Positions 27,008 through 35,926 of a stretch of DNA of 64,000 nucleotides are shown here, piece by piece. Position 1 is the stretch's first letter. Every line of letters begins with the position of its first letter. This stretch comes from Chitinilyticum aquatile DSM 21506 (lineage in GTDB: Bacteria > Pseudomonadota > Gammaproteobacteria > Burkholderiales > Chitinibacteraceae): assembly GCF_000430805.1 (NCBI RefSeq), contig NZ_KE387259.1, positions 62,001 to 126,000 on the forward strand, read 5' to 3'. The translations under genes and the position numbers were made by a program. The notes beneath the pieces are model-generated. The model ran no database searches and had not been told where the DNA came from. It was given only the letters and a program-made list of their open reading frames with translations.

Positions 27008-27343
27008 CTATTTTCGTTTCCGCTTCGGGCATGCGTCACAGCGGGCACTGTCGCTCTTGCTGCAAGCCAGCTTATCGAGCGATTGCGAGAGCGCACAGAC
27101 CGAGCGGCGGCAGGCGAGGAACTGGATGTCTTCTTCCTGCGCCAGCTCGCGGTAGGCGCGCATCACGTTGTGGCTCAGAAAATCGGTGAACAGGATCAGG
27201 AGATCAGCACCGCGCAGCGAAGCCGGGCGACGCTGGTGTGCGGCATTGCGCCCCGATACATGATGGTGGATGCGGATGCCGCGCTGGGCGAGCAGATCCG
27301 GAATACTGCCCAGTACGTCGGCGCCAACCAGATAAGCGTTCAT
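27008..27343 (-). CDS. DUF2325 family protein under Fur-type control
   Basis: The 111-residue protein starts MNAYLVGADVLGSIPDLL and contains HHHVSGRNAAHQRRPA and DLLILFTDFLSHNVM, the pattern of DUF2325. It ends in a Cys-containing basic tail (CSKSDSARCDACPKRKRK), so metal binding is conceivable. Function is unknown. AAGGAG lies 9 nt before the ATG. A promoter overlapped by a Fur box at 27386-27404 drives it, suggesting iron-dependent repression and a role in iron limitation. The gene's stop codon is followed at 3 nt by a copy of the 59-nt repeat. Confidence 0.8.
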   Translation of the reverse strand: MNAYLVGADVLGSIPDLLAQRGIRIHHHVSGRNAAHQRRPASLRGADLLILFTDFLSHNVMRAYRELAQEEDIQFLACRRSVCALSQSLDKLACSKSDSARCDACPKRKRK

Positions 27344-27377
27344 GTTGCGAGTCTCCTTGCCGTAGATGAAAGCACAT

Positions 27378-27406
27378 ACAATACACTAAATGATAATCAT
27401 TATCAA
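27378..27406 (-). promoter_or_regulatory. Promoter with overlapping Fur box before the DUF2325 gene
   Basis: On the minus strand the -35 box TTGATA (27406-27401) and -10 box TATTGT (27383-27378) are 17 bp apart. The segment 27386-27404 matches 16 of 19 positions of the classical Fur box (core AATGATAATCATTATC) and covers part of the -35 box and the spacer. This is a textbook repression geometry for Fe-Fur. Confidence 0.8.
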
Positions 27407-27551
27407 CTAAGTAGCAAAAGATTTCTTCATCGCACGCCGCTACGTAAAAACCCTGACTTACACCGAGCAGCGTTGTGTCACATCAAAGTGCAGCAAGGTT
27501 ATTGGTGCGCTAATACCCCCACTCATTTTGCAAGCTTTCGGGATCATCACC

Positions 27552-28733
27552 ATGCTGATTGCCATTCCTTCCGAACATACCCCGGGTGAGCGCCGTGTGG
27601 CGGCGACACCGGACACGGTCAAGAAACTCGTCGCTGCCGGCCATCAGATCGTCGTCGAACATAACGCTGGCCGCCACGCAGCCATTCCGGACGCGCAGTA
27701 TCGCGATGCCGGCGCCAGCATCGCCGAGGATTTCGCCGCAACGGTCACCGGTGCCGCACTGGTTCTGAAAGTCCGGGCTCCGCGGGAAGACGAAATTGCC
27801 GCGCTGCCGGCCGGCTGCGCCGTCATCGCACACTTCGACGCCTGGCGCTATCCGCACTTCGCGGCACTGAACGCCAGACGGATCAGCGCCTATGCGCTGG
27901 AGCGCGTACCGCGCATCACCCGCGCGCAGAGCATGGATATCCTATCGTCGCAGGCAAATATTGCCGGTTACCGTGCAGTCCTGCTTGCCACCCAGTACTA
28001 CCCGCGTTTCATGCCGATGTTCATGACGGCGGCCGGCACGGTCAAACCGGCTCGCACGCTGATTCTGGGGGCAGGTGTTGCCGGACTGCAGGCGATTGCC
28101 ACCGCGAAGCGCCTCGGTGCTATTGTTGAGGTGTTCGACGTCCGTCCCGCCACGCGCGAGCAGGTGGAGTCACTCGGCGCCAAATTCATCGAAGTCGAGC
28201 TGACTGCGGAAGAAAAAGCCTCGCTGGAAAACCTCGGCGGCTATGCACGCGAGATGTCGGATGACTACAAGGCCCGCCAGGCCGCGCTGATTGCCAAGCA
28301 TGCGGCACAGGCCGACATCATCATCACCACCGCACAGATTCCGGGCAAGCAGGCCCCCGTACTCATCACAACGGATACCGTCGCCGCCATGAAGGCCGGC
28401 AGCGTCATCATCGATCTGGCCGTTGACACCGGCGGCAACTGCCCACTGTCGCGCAGCGATGAAGTGGTCGTGTCTGACAACGGCGTACAGATCATCGGCA
28501 ACAGCAACCTGCCGGCACTGGTCGCCGCTGATGCTTCCGCCATGTATGCACGCAATGTGCTGACCTTCCTCAGCCTGGTAATCGGCAAGGATGGCCAGTA
28601 CGCGCCGCAGATCGACGATGAAATCATTGCCGCCACTCTGGTGTGCGCGGATGGCCAGACGCGGGCCGCCGATCTCGCCACCGGCAGCGCCCCGGTAGCT
28701 GCAGAAGTGGAAACTGCCGGCGCTACCGCCTGA
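27552..28733 (+). CDS. pntAA: NAD(P) transhydrogenase subunit alpha part 1
   Basis: The 393-residue soluble subunit has an alanine-dehydrogenase-like N-terminal part (MLIAIPSEHTPGERRVAATP) and the NAD-binding Rossmann motif GAGVAGLQAI. It binds NAD(H) in the proton-translocating transhydrogenase. The enzyme is encoded by three genes, as in Rhodospirillum, rather than the two of E. coli. The start at 27552 gives the conserved N-terminus; the frame extends upstream without similarity. The next gene, 24 nt downstream, encodes the first membrane part. Confidence 0.94.
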   Translation: MLIAIPSEHTPGERRVAATPDTVKKLVAAGHQIVVEHNAGRHAAIPDAQYRDAGASIAEDFAATVTGAALVLKVRAPREDEIAALPAGCAVIAHFDAWRYPHFAALNARRISAYALERVPRITRAQSMDILSSQANIAGYRAVLLATQYYPRFMPMFMTAAGTVKPARTLILGAGVAGLQAIATAKRLGAIVEVFDVRPATREQVESLGAKFIEVELTAEEKASLENLGGYAREMSDDYKARQAALIAKHAAQADIIITTAQIPGKQAPVLITTDTVAAMKAGSVIIDLAVDTGGNCPLSRSDEVVVSDNGVQIIGNSNLPALVAADASAMYARNVLTFLSLVIGKDGQYAPQIDDEIIAATLVCADGQTRAADLATGSAPVAAEVETAGATA

Positions 28734-28757
28734 TTGGAACAAAAGGGAGAATAAGAA

Positions 28758-29105
28758 ATGTCTGCAACTGCTGTTGCTTCTGCGGTCAGCCAGGCCAGCC
28801 ACGGTCTGGCGGTTGATCCTTTCGTCGGCCTGCTGACGATTTTCGTGCTGGCGATTTTTGTCGGCTACCACGTGGTCTGGAATGTCACCCCCGCACTGCA
28901 CACACCACTGATGGCAGTCACCAATGCCATTTCCGGCATCATCGTCGTTGGCGCCATGCTGCAGGTGGTGGACATCCACAGCCAGCAGATCACACTGACC
29001 AGCGTGCTCGGGGCGATTGCGATTTTCCTCGCCAGCATCAACATTTTCGGCGGCTTCCTGGTGACCCAGCGCATGCTCGAAATGTTCAAGAAAAAGAACA
29101 AGTAA
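28758..29105 (+). CDS. pntAB: NAD(P) transhydrogenase subunit alpha part 2
   Basis: The 115-residue protein has three to four membrane helices (about 22-112) and the family segments [22 protein letters not shown] and [10 protein letters not shown]. It forms part of the proton channel of transhydrogenase. AAAGGGAGAAT precedes the ATG. It lies between pntAA and pntB, with 10 nt or less to pntB. Confidence 0.94.
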   Translation: MSATAVASAVSQASHGLAVDPFVGLLTIFVLAIFVGYHVVWNVTPALHTPLMAVTNAISGIIVVGAMLQVVDIHSQQITLTSVLGAIAIFLASINIFGGFLVTQRMLEMFKKKNK

Positions 29106-29115
29106 GGGGATGATC

Positions 29116-30483
29116 ATGCACAACGTACTCGCCCTGCTCTATCTGGTCGCCGCCATCCTGTTCATCCTGGCCCTGCGCGGGCTGTCCAGCCCGCTGACTG
29201 CCCGCCGCGGCAATGTCTATGGCATGGCCGGCATGGCGCTCGCCGTCCTCACTACCTTCTTTGTGGCCGATTCGCCCGTCATCTGGCTGATCGTCGCGGC
29301 CATGGCAGCAGGCGCGCTGGTCGGCGCCTGGAAGGCACGCACGGTCGCCATGACCGCCATGCCCGAGCTTGTCGCCGCCATGCACTCGCTGGTCGGCCTG
29401 TCGGCCGTGCTGATCGCGGTGGCCGCCGTCTATCACACCGGCGTCAGCCACAGCGGCGTGCAGAAGGTCGAACTCTTCATCGGCGCCTTCATCGGCGCGA
29501 TCACCTTCACCGCATCCGTCATTGCCTATGGCAAGCTCTCGGGCAAATTCGGCGCCCGCGCCATCAACTTCAAGGGACAGCACGCACTGAACCTGGCACT
29601 GGCCATCGCCATGGTCGCCTTCGGTCTGGTCTATTTCCAGACCGATAGCCAGGCCGCCTTCCTGATGATGGTGGCCATTGCCCTGGCACTCGGCGTCACG
29701 CTGATCATCCCGATTGGCGGCGCCGACATGCCGGTCGTGGTGTCGATGCTCAACTCCTACTCGGGCTGGGCGGCGGCAGGTATTGGTTTCACGCTGGAAA
29801 ACCCGGTGCTGATCATTGCCGGCGCCTGCGTGGGCGCGTCTGGCGCGATCCTGTCCTACATCATGTGCAAGGCAATGAATCGCTCGATCGTTTCCGTGCT
29901 GCTGGGCGGCTTCGGCGCCGAAGCCGCAGCTGCAGGCCCCGGTGGCAGCGCGCAGAAGAACTACCGCGCCGGCTCGGCTGACGATGCGGCCTTCCTGATG
30001 GAAAACGCCGAGAAAGTCATCATCGTTCCGGGCTATGGCCTGGCCGTATCCCGCGCGCAGCATGCACTGCAGGAACTGACCGACCTGCTGACCGAGCGTG
30101 GCGTGGATGTCCGCTATGCGATTCACCCGGTGGCGGGCCGCATGCCCGGCCACATGAACGTGCTGCTGGCCGAGGCCGAAGTACCGTATGACAAGGTCTT
30201 TGAAATGGAAGAAATCAACAGCGAGTTTTCCACGGCCGACGTGGTGCTGGTGATTGGCGCCAACGACGTGGTGAACCCGGCGGCGAAGAATGACCCGGCC
30301 AGCTCGATCTACGGCATGCCGATTCTTGATGCCTACAAGGCCCGCACCGTGATGGTGGTCAAGCGTTCGATGAGCGCCGGCTATGCTGGTCTCGACAACG
30401 ACCTCTTCTACATGGACAAGACCATGATGGTATTTGGCGATGCCAAGAAGGTCGTCGAGGAAATGCTGCAATCGGTGCACTGA
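29116..30483 (+). CDS. pntB: NAD(P) transhydrogenase subunit beta
   Basis: The 455-residue protein has an N-terminal membrane domain of about eight helices (to about residue 260) and a C-terminal NADP-binding domain. That domain contains IVPGYGLAVSRAQ and GANDVVNPAAKNDP. It couples hydride transfer from NADH to NADP with proton entry, supplying NADPH. The ATG at 29116 is preferred over 29110 because AAGGGG ends at 29109. A strong terminator follows. Confidence 0.95.
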   Translation: MHNVLALLYLVAAILFILALRGLSSPLTARRGNVYGMAGMALAVLTTFFVADSPVIWLIVAAMAAGALVGAWKARTVAMTAMPELVAAMHSLVGLSAVLIAVAAVYHTGVSHSGVQKVELFIGAFIGAITFTASVIAYGKLSGKFGARAINFKGQHALNLALAIAMVAFGLVYFQTDSQAAFLMMVAIALALGVTLIIPIGGADMPVVVSMLNSYSGWAAAGIGFTLENPVLIIAGACVGASGAILSYIMCKAMNRSIVSVLLGGFGAEAAAAGPGGSAQKNYRAGSADDAAFLMENAEKVIIVPGYGLAVSRAQHALQELTDLLTERGVDVRYAIHPVAGRMPGHMNVLLAEAEVPYDKVFEMEEINSEFSTADVVLVIGANDVVNPAAKNDPASSIYGMPILDAYKARTVMVVKRSMSAGYAGLDNDLFYMDKTMMVFGDAKKVVEEMLQSVH

Positions 30484-30502
30484 ACGCAGCAGCACCGCGA
30501 CG

Positions 30503-30530
30503 AAAAGCCGCCCTGCCAGGGCGGCTTTTT
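30503..30530 (+). terminator. Intrinsic terminator after pntB
   Basis: AAAAGCCGCCCT pairs with AGGGCGGCTTTT (12 bp, 3-nt loop), followed by T. It closes the pntAA-pntAB-pntB unit. Confidence 0.9.
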
Positions 30531-30594
30531 CATGGACTGCCACTGCATCTGACGTCATGAAATGGGCTGGCGACCTTGCCGGCACAAGCATCCC

Positions 30595-30653
30595 ATACAT
30601 GGTCACCCATACGCATGCGGCCATTGCTGCAGAATGGCTGCATGCCAATACCC
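30595..30653 (-). repeat. 59-nt intergenic repeat, copy 4
   Basis: It fits ATACAT-N18-GGCC-N13-GGC-N9-ATACCC. It has the best central stem: GCATGCGGCCATT (30613-30625) against AATGGCTGCATGC (30633-30645), 12 of 13 paired plus one G-U. It ends 8 nt from the stop codon of the DUF1622 gene and is well separated from the pntB terminator. Confidence 0.7.
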
Positions 30654-30661
30654 ACGAATGA

Positions 30662-31015
30662 CTACTTCCGGCTTTCCCTGTCCTGCTGCCACGGCCAGCG
30701 CCCGCTGACCTCCAGCTCCAGCGAGAAACTCAGGAACGTCCGGATGACGACAATCACCGCCAGCACCGCCAGATTCTGCAAATTGGGCTCGATGGCAACG
30801 GTGCCGATGATGTCGGCAATCACCAGCAACTCCAGCCCCAGCAGGATGGCCCGCCCGAGATCGGCGCGCAGGCCGTGATAGGCGTCATGAAACGATTGCT
30901 GGCGTACGCGCCAGACAAAGACGCCCCCCGCCACCAGCGCACCAATCAGCAAGACGGCCACTCCGGCCAGCTCGACCGCGTGCGCAGCCCATGGAATGAT
31001 GCTTTCCCCGATCAT
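30662..31015 (-). CDS. DUF1622 membrane protein
   Basis: The 117-residue protein has three hydrophobic segments (about 14-36, 55-72, 80-98) with a conserved central region FHDAYHGLRADLGRAILLGL. This matches DUF1622, a family of small integral membrane proteins of unknown function. GGGAGGAG before the ATG at 31015 fixes the start. It is convergent with pntB and lies 75 nt downstream of the cupin gene on the same strand. Confidence 0.8.
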   Translation of the reverse strand: MIGESIIPWAAHAVELAGVAVLLIGALVAGGVFVWRVRQQSFHDAYHGLRADLGRAILLGLELLVIADIIGTVAIEPNLQNLAVLAVIVVIRTFLSFSLELEVSGRWPWQQDRESRK

Positions 31016-31090
31016 TGCACTCCTCCCTTCTCGCCGCCCCGCATCAGGCGGGTTCACATTGCATCATGGCAGACCGGGGGTGGCCGTGCA

Positions 31091-31369
31091 TCAGTCGAAG
31101 CGGTAATGCTTGCGCAAGTCCGTGTGAATTTCCCAGACGCACGACAGACCGGCGGGGAAAGTGACCACATCCCCCGCACCGAAATGCACCGGGGCTCCAC
31201 CTTCCGGTGTCACCGTGACGGTTCCTTCCAGCACATGGCAGGTTTCACTGCTGGCATAGTGCCAGGGAAAGCGGCTGGCCTCCTTTTCCCAGACCGGCCA
31301 CTGCCGGGTTCCGAGTTCGGCAAGGCGTGCCGGGCTTGCGGCACGCTCGATCCGGATTTTGTTGCTCAT
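31091..31369 (-). CDS. Small cupin-domain protein
   Basis: The 92-residue protein is a single cupin barrel. It has CHVLEGTVTVTPEGG as the first cupin motif and FGAGDVVTFPAGLSCVWEI as the second; it resembles the EutQ/DUF861 type of cupin. Potential metal ligands are reduced compared with catalytic dioxygenases, so it may bind a small ligand. AGGAGGAAATC directly before ATG 31369 gives a strong ribosome-binding site. Function unknown. Confidence 0.75.
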   Translation of the reverse strand: MSNKIRIERAASPARLAELGTRQWPVWEKEASRFPWHYASSETCHVLEGTVTVTPEGGAPVHFGAGDVVTFPAGLSCVWEIHTDLRKHYRFD

Positions 31370-31459
31370 GATTTCCTCCTGTATTTCATGCCACTGACAT
31401 CGGCATTTCATAATTGCAGCTTAGGCTACGGGCTGATTTCCAACCCGTCTCTCTCTGCC

Positions 31460-31549
31460 ATGGATCATACCCTGCTCATTCTGCAAACCCTGACTATCCT
31501 GTGCTGGGTGCTTTTCATCCTGGGCTGCGCGATGGTCGGCTGGGGCTGA
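31460..31549 (+). CDS. Possible 29-residue membrane peptide
   Basis: The frame MDHTLLILQTLTILCWVLF... encodes one hydrophobic helix of about 22 residues and ends with a tga at 31547-31549. No Shine-Dalgarno is visible upstream, and no homologue is recognised. It fills part of the 210-bp space between the cupin and quinone oxidoreductase genes. Treat it as a candidate small protein only. Confidence 0.25.
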   Translation: MDHTLLILQTLTILCWVLFILGCAMVGWG

Positions 31550-31580
31550 GTCAGCAGACCCTTGCGAACCGGGCCACACA

Positions 31581-32540
31581 TCAGGGCAGGGTGAGCACCA
31601 CCTTGCCCTGGCTCAGATTAGCCGCGACATGATCGTGGGCTGCCTGTGCGTCCACCAGCGCAAAGGTGCGATCCAGCGTCAGTCGGTACACGCCACTCTC
31701 CAGCCCCGGTAAAACATCATGCAGCAAGGCCGTCGTGAGCTGCGCCTTTACGGCCAGGCTCTGGCTGCGCAGGGTCGAGCCCTGGATGCGCTGCCGCTTG
31801 ACCAGCAATAGCCCCAGATTGAGTTCAGCCAGCGCGCCGCGCAACAAGCCGATGATGATCAGCCTGCCGTCGGCATTCAGGCAGCGCTGGCTGGCCTGCA
31901 GGTGGTCGCCGCCAACGCCATCCAGAATGAGATCGGCACCGCCAGCTGCACGCACGGCAGCGGCAAAATCATCCGCCCGGTAATCCAGCGCCAGATCGGC
32001 CCCCAGCTCGCGACAATAAGCGAGCTTGCCGGCGCTGGCCGTCGTGGCCACCCAGGCGCCATGCGCCTTGGCCAGCTGGATGGCGGCACTGCCCACACCG
32101 CTGCCGCCAGCGTGAATCAGCACGCGCTGGCCTGCACGCAGACGGCCGATTTCGATCAGATTAAGCCAGGCCGTCAGCCAGGTTTCCGGCAGGCTGGCCG
32201 CCCCCACCCAATCCAGAAAATCCGGAATGCGCACGGCAAGGCGTGAATCCAGCAGGCAATACTGGGCATAGCCACCACCCGGCACCAGTCCGAACACCCG
32301 TTCGCCCGGCGCAAAACGACCGGTTTGTGCGCCGCAGGCAATGACTTCACCGGCAATTTCCAGCCCAAGCACCGGCGACTCGCCCTCCGGTGCGGGATAT
32401 TTGCCGGCCGCCTGGACCAGATCGGCCCGGTTCACGCCCGCCGCATGCACGCGCACCAGCAGCTGTCCTTCCTGTAGCTGCGGCACGGGCTGCTCGGCCA
32501 GCCTTAGCGCCGGATAGGCCGCTGGATCGATGGCCTGCAT
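31581..32540 (-). CDS. NAD(P)H quinone oxidoreductase, PIG3/zeta-crystallin type
   Basis: The roughly 319-residue protein is a zinc-free medium-chain reductase. It has VHAAGVNRADLVQAAGKYP near the start, PETWLTAWLNL, and the nucleotide motif IHAGGSGVGSAAIQLAKAHGA. It reduces quinones with NADPH. The start is uncertain: MQAIDPAAYP at 32540 looks family-like, while an in-frame ATG at 32573 touches a repeat element; neither has a clear Shine-Dalgarno. It lies downstream of zapE on the same strand, 108 nt away. Confidence 0.88.
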   Translation of the reverse strand: MQAIDPAAYPALRLAEQPVPQLQEGQLLVRVHAAGVNRADLVQAAGKYPAPEGESPVLGLEIAGEVIACGAQTGRFAPGERVFGLVPGGGYAQYCLLDSRLAVRIPDFLDWVGAASLPETWLTAWLNLIEIGRLRAGQRVLIHAGGSGVGSAAIQLAKAHGAWVATTASAGKLAYCRELGADLALDYRADDFAAAVRAAGGADLILDGVGGDHLQASQRCLNADGRLIIIGLLRGALAELNLGLLLVKRQRIQGSTLRSQSLAVKAQLTTALLHDVLPGLESGVYRLTLDRTFALVDAQAAHDHVAANLSQGKVVLTLP

Positions 32541-32573
32541 CGTTGCCGGATAGCCGGCCATATCATTTTTCAT

Positions 32574-32622
32574 GGGTATATCGCCACAGCCATTTAATTT
32601 AAAGTCATACATACCAATACAT
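32574..32622 (+). repeat. 49-nt variant of the intergenic repeat, degenerate
   Basis: On the plus strand it reads GGGTAT-N9-GCC-N13-(degenerate)-N9-ATACAT. The left half agrees well with the consensus; the right half has decayed. It abuts an in-frame ATG (32573) of the quinone oxidoreductase gene on the minus strand. Confidence 0.4.
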
Positions 32623-32648
32623 GGCAAGGTTTAACGAGCATGTCGACT

Positions 32649-33818
32649 CTAGGTTTCAACCAGACCCGCGAGCTGATTGCTGCTGTGCTCATGCGGCAAG
32701 GCCAGGTATTCAGCCGACTGCATCTCGGTCAGACGACTGGCTGTGCGGAAAAACTCGCGGGCCTGCGCCCCCTCCACATACAGCTCATCCGCTACAACGT
32801 CCGCCGAAATGATGAGCTTGACACGGTGGTCATAGAACACGTCAACCAGCCAGGTAAACCGCCGGGCCAGGTTTGATTGTGCAGCCCCCAGTTTCGGGAT
32901 GTTCGACAGGAAAACAGTGTGGTATTGCTGCGCCAGCGCCAGGTAATCAGCCTGCCCGCGGCCATCGCCACACAGCACGGAGAAATCGAACCAGAGCATG
33001 CCCGGTGCGTGACGCCGGGCCTTCAGCTTGCGACCGGACAGCAGCAGTTGCTGCGGCAGATCGGGGCCGGTACTCATGGCATTGAAGAGATTATCGAGTT
33101 CGGCATCGGCAGCAACACCGGCCGGAACCAGAAACGTGCGCGCAGCGCTGAGTGTGCGCATGCGGTAATCGGTACCGCCATCAACGTTCAGTACATCGAG
33201 GCGTTCTTTCAGCAGCGCAATCGTCGGCAGGAAATTCTGCCGCTGCAGGCCATTCGGATACAGGTCGTCCGGCGCGTAATTGCTGGTTGCCACCAGCACG
33301 ACACCACGCGCGAACAGATGCTCCATCAGGCGGCCGAGCATCATTGCATCGGCAATATCGGAAACATGGAACTCGTCAAAGCACAGCACCCGTACCGCTC
33401 TGGCCCATTTGTCGGCCACGGCCACCATCGGGTCAGCCGTGCCTTGCTGGGCCCGCAATTCCGCGTGCACTTCCTGCATGAAGCGGTGAAAGTGCAGGCG
33501 TTTCTTGCGCTTGTACGGCAGGCTGGCAAAGAACGCATCCATCAGGAAGCTTTTGCCGCGCCCGACGCCCCCCCAGAAATACAAGCCGCGCGGCAGATCG
33601 GGCTGCGGCAGCAGCGCCTTGCCGAACAATTGCGCCTTGCGAAACGGACGCGCGCGCTGGGTTTTGAAATCTACGAGCTGATGCCAGAGTACATCCAGGC
33701 GGGCAATCGCCGCCGCCTGGGCCGGATCGGGCAAAAAGGCCGGATTGCTGCTGAGCGCCTGATACCAGGCAAGCGGGCTGATGCCTTCCGAAGGCGGGGC
33801 AATCTGGTGCTGGGACAT
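32649..33818 (-). CDS. zapE: Cell division ATPase ZapE (AFG1-like)
   Basis: The 389-residue AFG1-family P-loop ATPase has Walker A GGVGRGKSFLMD, the segment HFHRFMQEVH and the Walker B region VLCFDEFHVSDIADAMML. ZapE associates with the Z-ring under stress and is dispensable in normal growth. The start MSQHQIAPP at 33818 is preferred over longer frames. It is divergent from the propeller-protein gene at 33985. Confidence 0.92.
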   Translation of the reverse strand: MSQHQIAPPSEGISPLAWYQALSSNPAFLPDPAQAAAIARLDVLWHQLVDFKTQRARPFRKAQLFGKALLPQPDLPRGLYFWGGVGRGKSFLMDAFFASLPYKRKKRLHFHRFMQEVHAELRAQQGTADPMVAVADKWARAVRVLCFDEFHVSDIADAMMLGRLMEHLFARGVVLVATSNYAPDDLYPNGLQRQNFLPTIALLKERLDVLNVDGGTDYRMRTLSAARTFLVPAGVAADAELDNLFNAMSTGPDLPQQLLLSGRKLKARRHAPGMLWFDFSVLCGDGRGQADYLALAQQYHTVFLSNIPKLGAAQSNLARRFTWLVDVFYDHRVKLIISADVVADELYVEGAQAREFFRTASRLTEMQSAEYLALPHEHSSNQLAGLVET

Positions 33819-33984
33819 GAGAACAGGTCTGTAATGGAACGTTGCCCTGATTATAAGGCCGCAGCAAGGTGCCCCGAAACAGCCAGCGATGGTGCTTGCC
33901 ATGCAAAAGCGCAATTCCGGTCAACAACAAAATATCCTGCTCGCGAGAATGGCTGCTCGGGAATGACCCTGAACAGGAGCAGAC

Positions 33985-35061
33985 ATGAACAAGACACTGA
34001 GCAGCGGCATACTGCTGGCAGCCCTTGCCGGCTTCGCGCACGCGGCAGCAGGCGATGTCCAATTCACCATCAAGACGGGGGCCCCCATCCGTGGTGGTGT
34101 GCTGACTGACCAGCAAGGGGGCGTGGTTGTAGGCACTCTGGCCGGTGATGTACTGGCACTGGATTCCCGCCAGCAGGAGCGCTGGCGGACGCGGCTGGCA
34201 GGCGCCATCACCACGACACCGGTTCGTACGGGCGAGCTGCTGCTGATCAGCACCAGCAAGGGTATCACCGCCCTGCAGGCCAGCGATGGCAAGGTCCGCT
34301 GGGAAAAGGCCCTGGGCAATCTGGGGCTGGAGCACCTGAAAAGCTGGGACAGTTACCTGGCCGACCCGCTCGTCAGCGGCGAGCAGGTGGTGGTGGCCTT
34401 CGGGCAGCAGCTTTTCCTGTTAGATGCACGTGATGGCAAAACACGCTGGTCGGTCAAGCTGCCCGCCGGCGTGGTAGCCACTCCGCTCAGGCAGGACAAG
34501 CGCTTGCTGCTGACTGATGATCGCGGCCAATTGCACAGCGTCGACCTCGCAAGTGGCCGCCTGCTGGGCAGCACGAAAATTGCCGATGCCATGGTTCAGC
34601 AAGCACCGGCATTGCAGGGCAACACCCTTTTTTACAGTTCGCGCGATGGCAAGATCCGGGCTCGGCAGCTTGATGCATCTGCTGCGGATTGGGAGGTTGA
34701 TCACGGATCGTCATGGGTGATCGCCACACCGCTGCTTGATGCGGGCAAAATCATCGTCGGCAGCTCGGACAGCCAGTTGCTGCAGGAAATTGACCAGCGC
34801 AGCGGCAAGGTCGTGTGGGAGCTTCCCGCGAAACAGAATGTGTTTCGCAAGGCGGTGAAAGCTGGCGGGCTGTACTGGTTTGCCGGCGGAGATGCCTATG
34901 CACCGCAAACGGCAGGCCGCGTGCAGGCAGTCAGCCCGGAGGGCAAGATGGTTCGCGAACTGACATTGAGCGCGGCGCTGTTTGGCCAGCCCGTGCTTGA
35001 CCGGACACTGATCTGGGTTGGCGGCGAGGATGGCATCCTCTACGCCATTCGCAGTGAATGA
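33985..35061 (+). CDS. Secreted PQQ-type beta-propeller protein (BamB-like)
   Basis: The 358-residue protein has a signal peptide (about 1-20, ending AHA) and repeated propeller blades such as ALDSRQQERWRTRLAGAITTTP and LLDARDGKTRWSVKLPAGVVATP. The blades resemble those of BamB, the outer-membrane assembly lipoprotein, but no lipobox Cys is present and the usual hisS/der neighbours are missing. It is therefore more likely a BamB paralogue or another periplasmic propeller. AACAGGAGCAG precedes the ATG. It ends in a very strong terminator. Confidence 0.72.
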   Translation: MNKTLSSGILLAALAGFAHAAAGDVQFTIKTGAPIRGGVLTDQQGGVVVGTLAGDVLALDSRQQERWRTRLAGAITTTPVRTGELLLISTSKGITALQASDGKVRWEKALGNLGLEHLKSWDSYLADPLVSGEQVVVAFGQQLFLLDARDGKTRWSVKLPAGVVATPLRQDKRLLLTDDRGQLHSVDLASGRLLGSTKIADAMVQQAPALQGNTLFYSSRDGKIRARQLDASAADWEVDHGSSWVIATPLLDAGKIIVGSSDSQLLQEIDQRSGKVVWELPAKQNVFRKAVKAGGLYWFAGGDAYAPQTAGRVQAVSPEGKMVRELTLSAALFGQPVLDRTLIWVGGEDGILYAIRSE

Positions 35062-35071
35062 TCGACAAGCC

Positions 35072-35114
35072 CCCAAAAACAAACCCCGGCGACATGCCGG
35101 GGTTTGTTTTTGGG
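35072..35114. terminator. Strong bidirectional terminator
   Basis: A perfect 19-bp inverted repeat (35072-35090 and 35096-35114, loop GACAT) has core AACCCCGGC/GCCGGGGTT and A/T runs on either side. It serves the convergent propeller and peroxiredoxin genes. Confidence 0.93.
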
Positions 35115-35129
35115 TCAATCCGGGGAGAA

Positions 35130-35735
35130 TTACAGCGCTTCGGCGTTGCTAGCCAGGTATTCGGCGACGCCATCAGCAGATGCCTTCATGCCCTTCTTGC
35201 CCTTATTCCAGCCGGCCGGGCAAACTTCGCCGTGTTCTTCAACGAATTGCAATGCATCAACCACACGCAACAGTTCGTCGATATCGCGACCCAACGGCAG
35301 GTTGTTCACAACCTGGTGCTGTACCACGCCATTCTTGTCGATCAGGAAGGTGCCGCGCAGTGCAACGCCAGCTTCTGCCAGCTCAACGTCGTAGGCCTTG
35401 CAGATTTCATGCTTCACGTCGGCAACGAGTGTGTAGCCAACCTGGCCAATACCGCCCTTCTCAACCGGGGTGTTGCGCCAGGCGCTGTGCGTGAACTGGC
35501 TGTCGATCGAAATACCGATGACTTCGACATTGCGTGCCTTGAACTCCTGCAGACGATGGTCAAAGGCAATCAGCTCGGACGGGCATACGAATGTGAAATC
35601 GAGCGGATAGAAGAAAACGGCCGTGTATTTGCCGGCAGTTGCCTGCTTCAGGTTGTAGCTGTCAACAATCTGGCCATCGCCAAGAACGGCGGCGGCGGTG
35701 AAGTCCGGGGCTTGCTTGCCTACGAGTACAGCCAT
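35130..35735 (-). CDS. Typical 2-Cys peroxiredoxin (AhpC/Prx1 type)
   Basis: The 201-residue protein has the peroxidatic motif DFTFVCPSE (Cys near residue 50) and the resolving Cys in EVCPAGW near residue 170. It reduces hydrogen peroxide and organic peroxides with thioredoxin or AhpF as reductant. No ahpF follows, so thioredoxin (trxA at 14 kb) is a likely partner. The start MAVLVGKQAPDF at 35735 gives normal length. No OxyR site was recognised. Confidence 0.94.
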   Translation of the reverse strand: MAVLVGKQAPDFTAAAVLGDGQIVDSYNLKQATAGKYTAVFFYPLDFTFVCPSELIAFDHRLQEFKARNVEVIGISIDSQFTHSAWRNTPVEKGGIGQVGYTLVADVKHEICKAYDVELAEAGVALRGTFLIDKNGVVQHQVVNNLPLGRDIDELLRVVDALQFVEEHGEVCPAGWNKGKKGMKASADGVAEYLASNAEAL

Positions 35736-35926
35736 GCTGAATCTCCTTGCTGGTTGTTTAAGGTGCTGAACGATAATTTGAGGGCGCCGTGCCGTCAATT
35801 CAAGACTATTCATCTGCTCGATAGAAGGTAACTATTACCCTGCAGTCGCAGTATTCCTGATTGCAAAGCGCACGCCACACGGCCATGATGTAAGCGCGTG
35901 ATTACATTTTTATGGTGGGAGGAGAG

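Noticed and set aside
29086-30648. 520-codon minus-strand frame opposite pntB
   Set aside because: A shadow of pntB, very rich in His, Gly and Asp; no start signal or domain.
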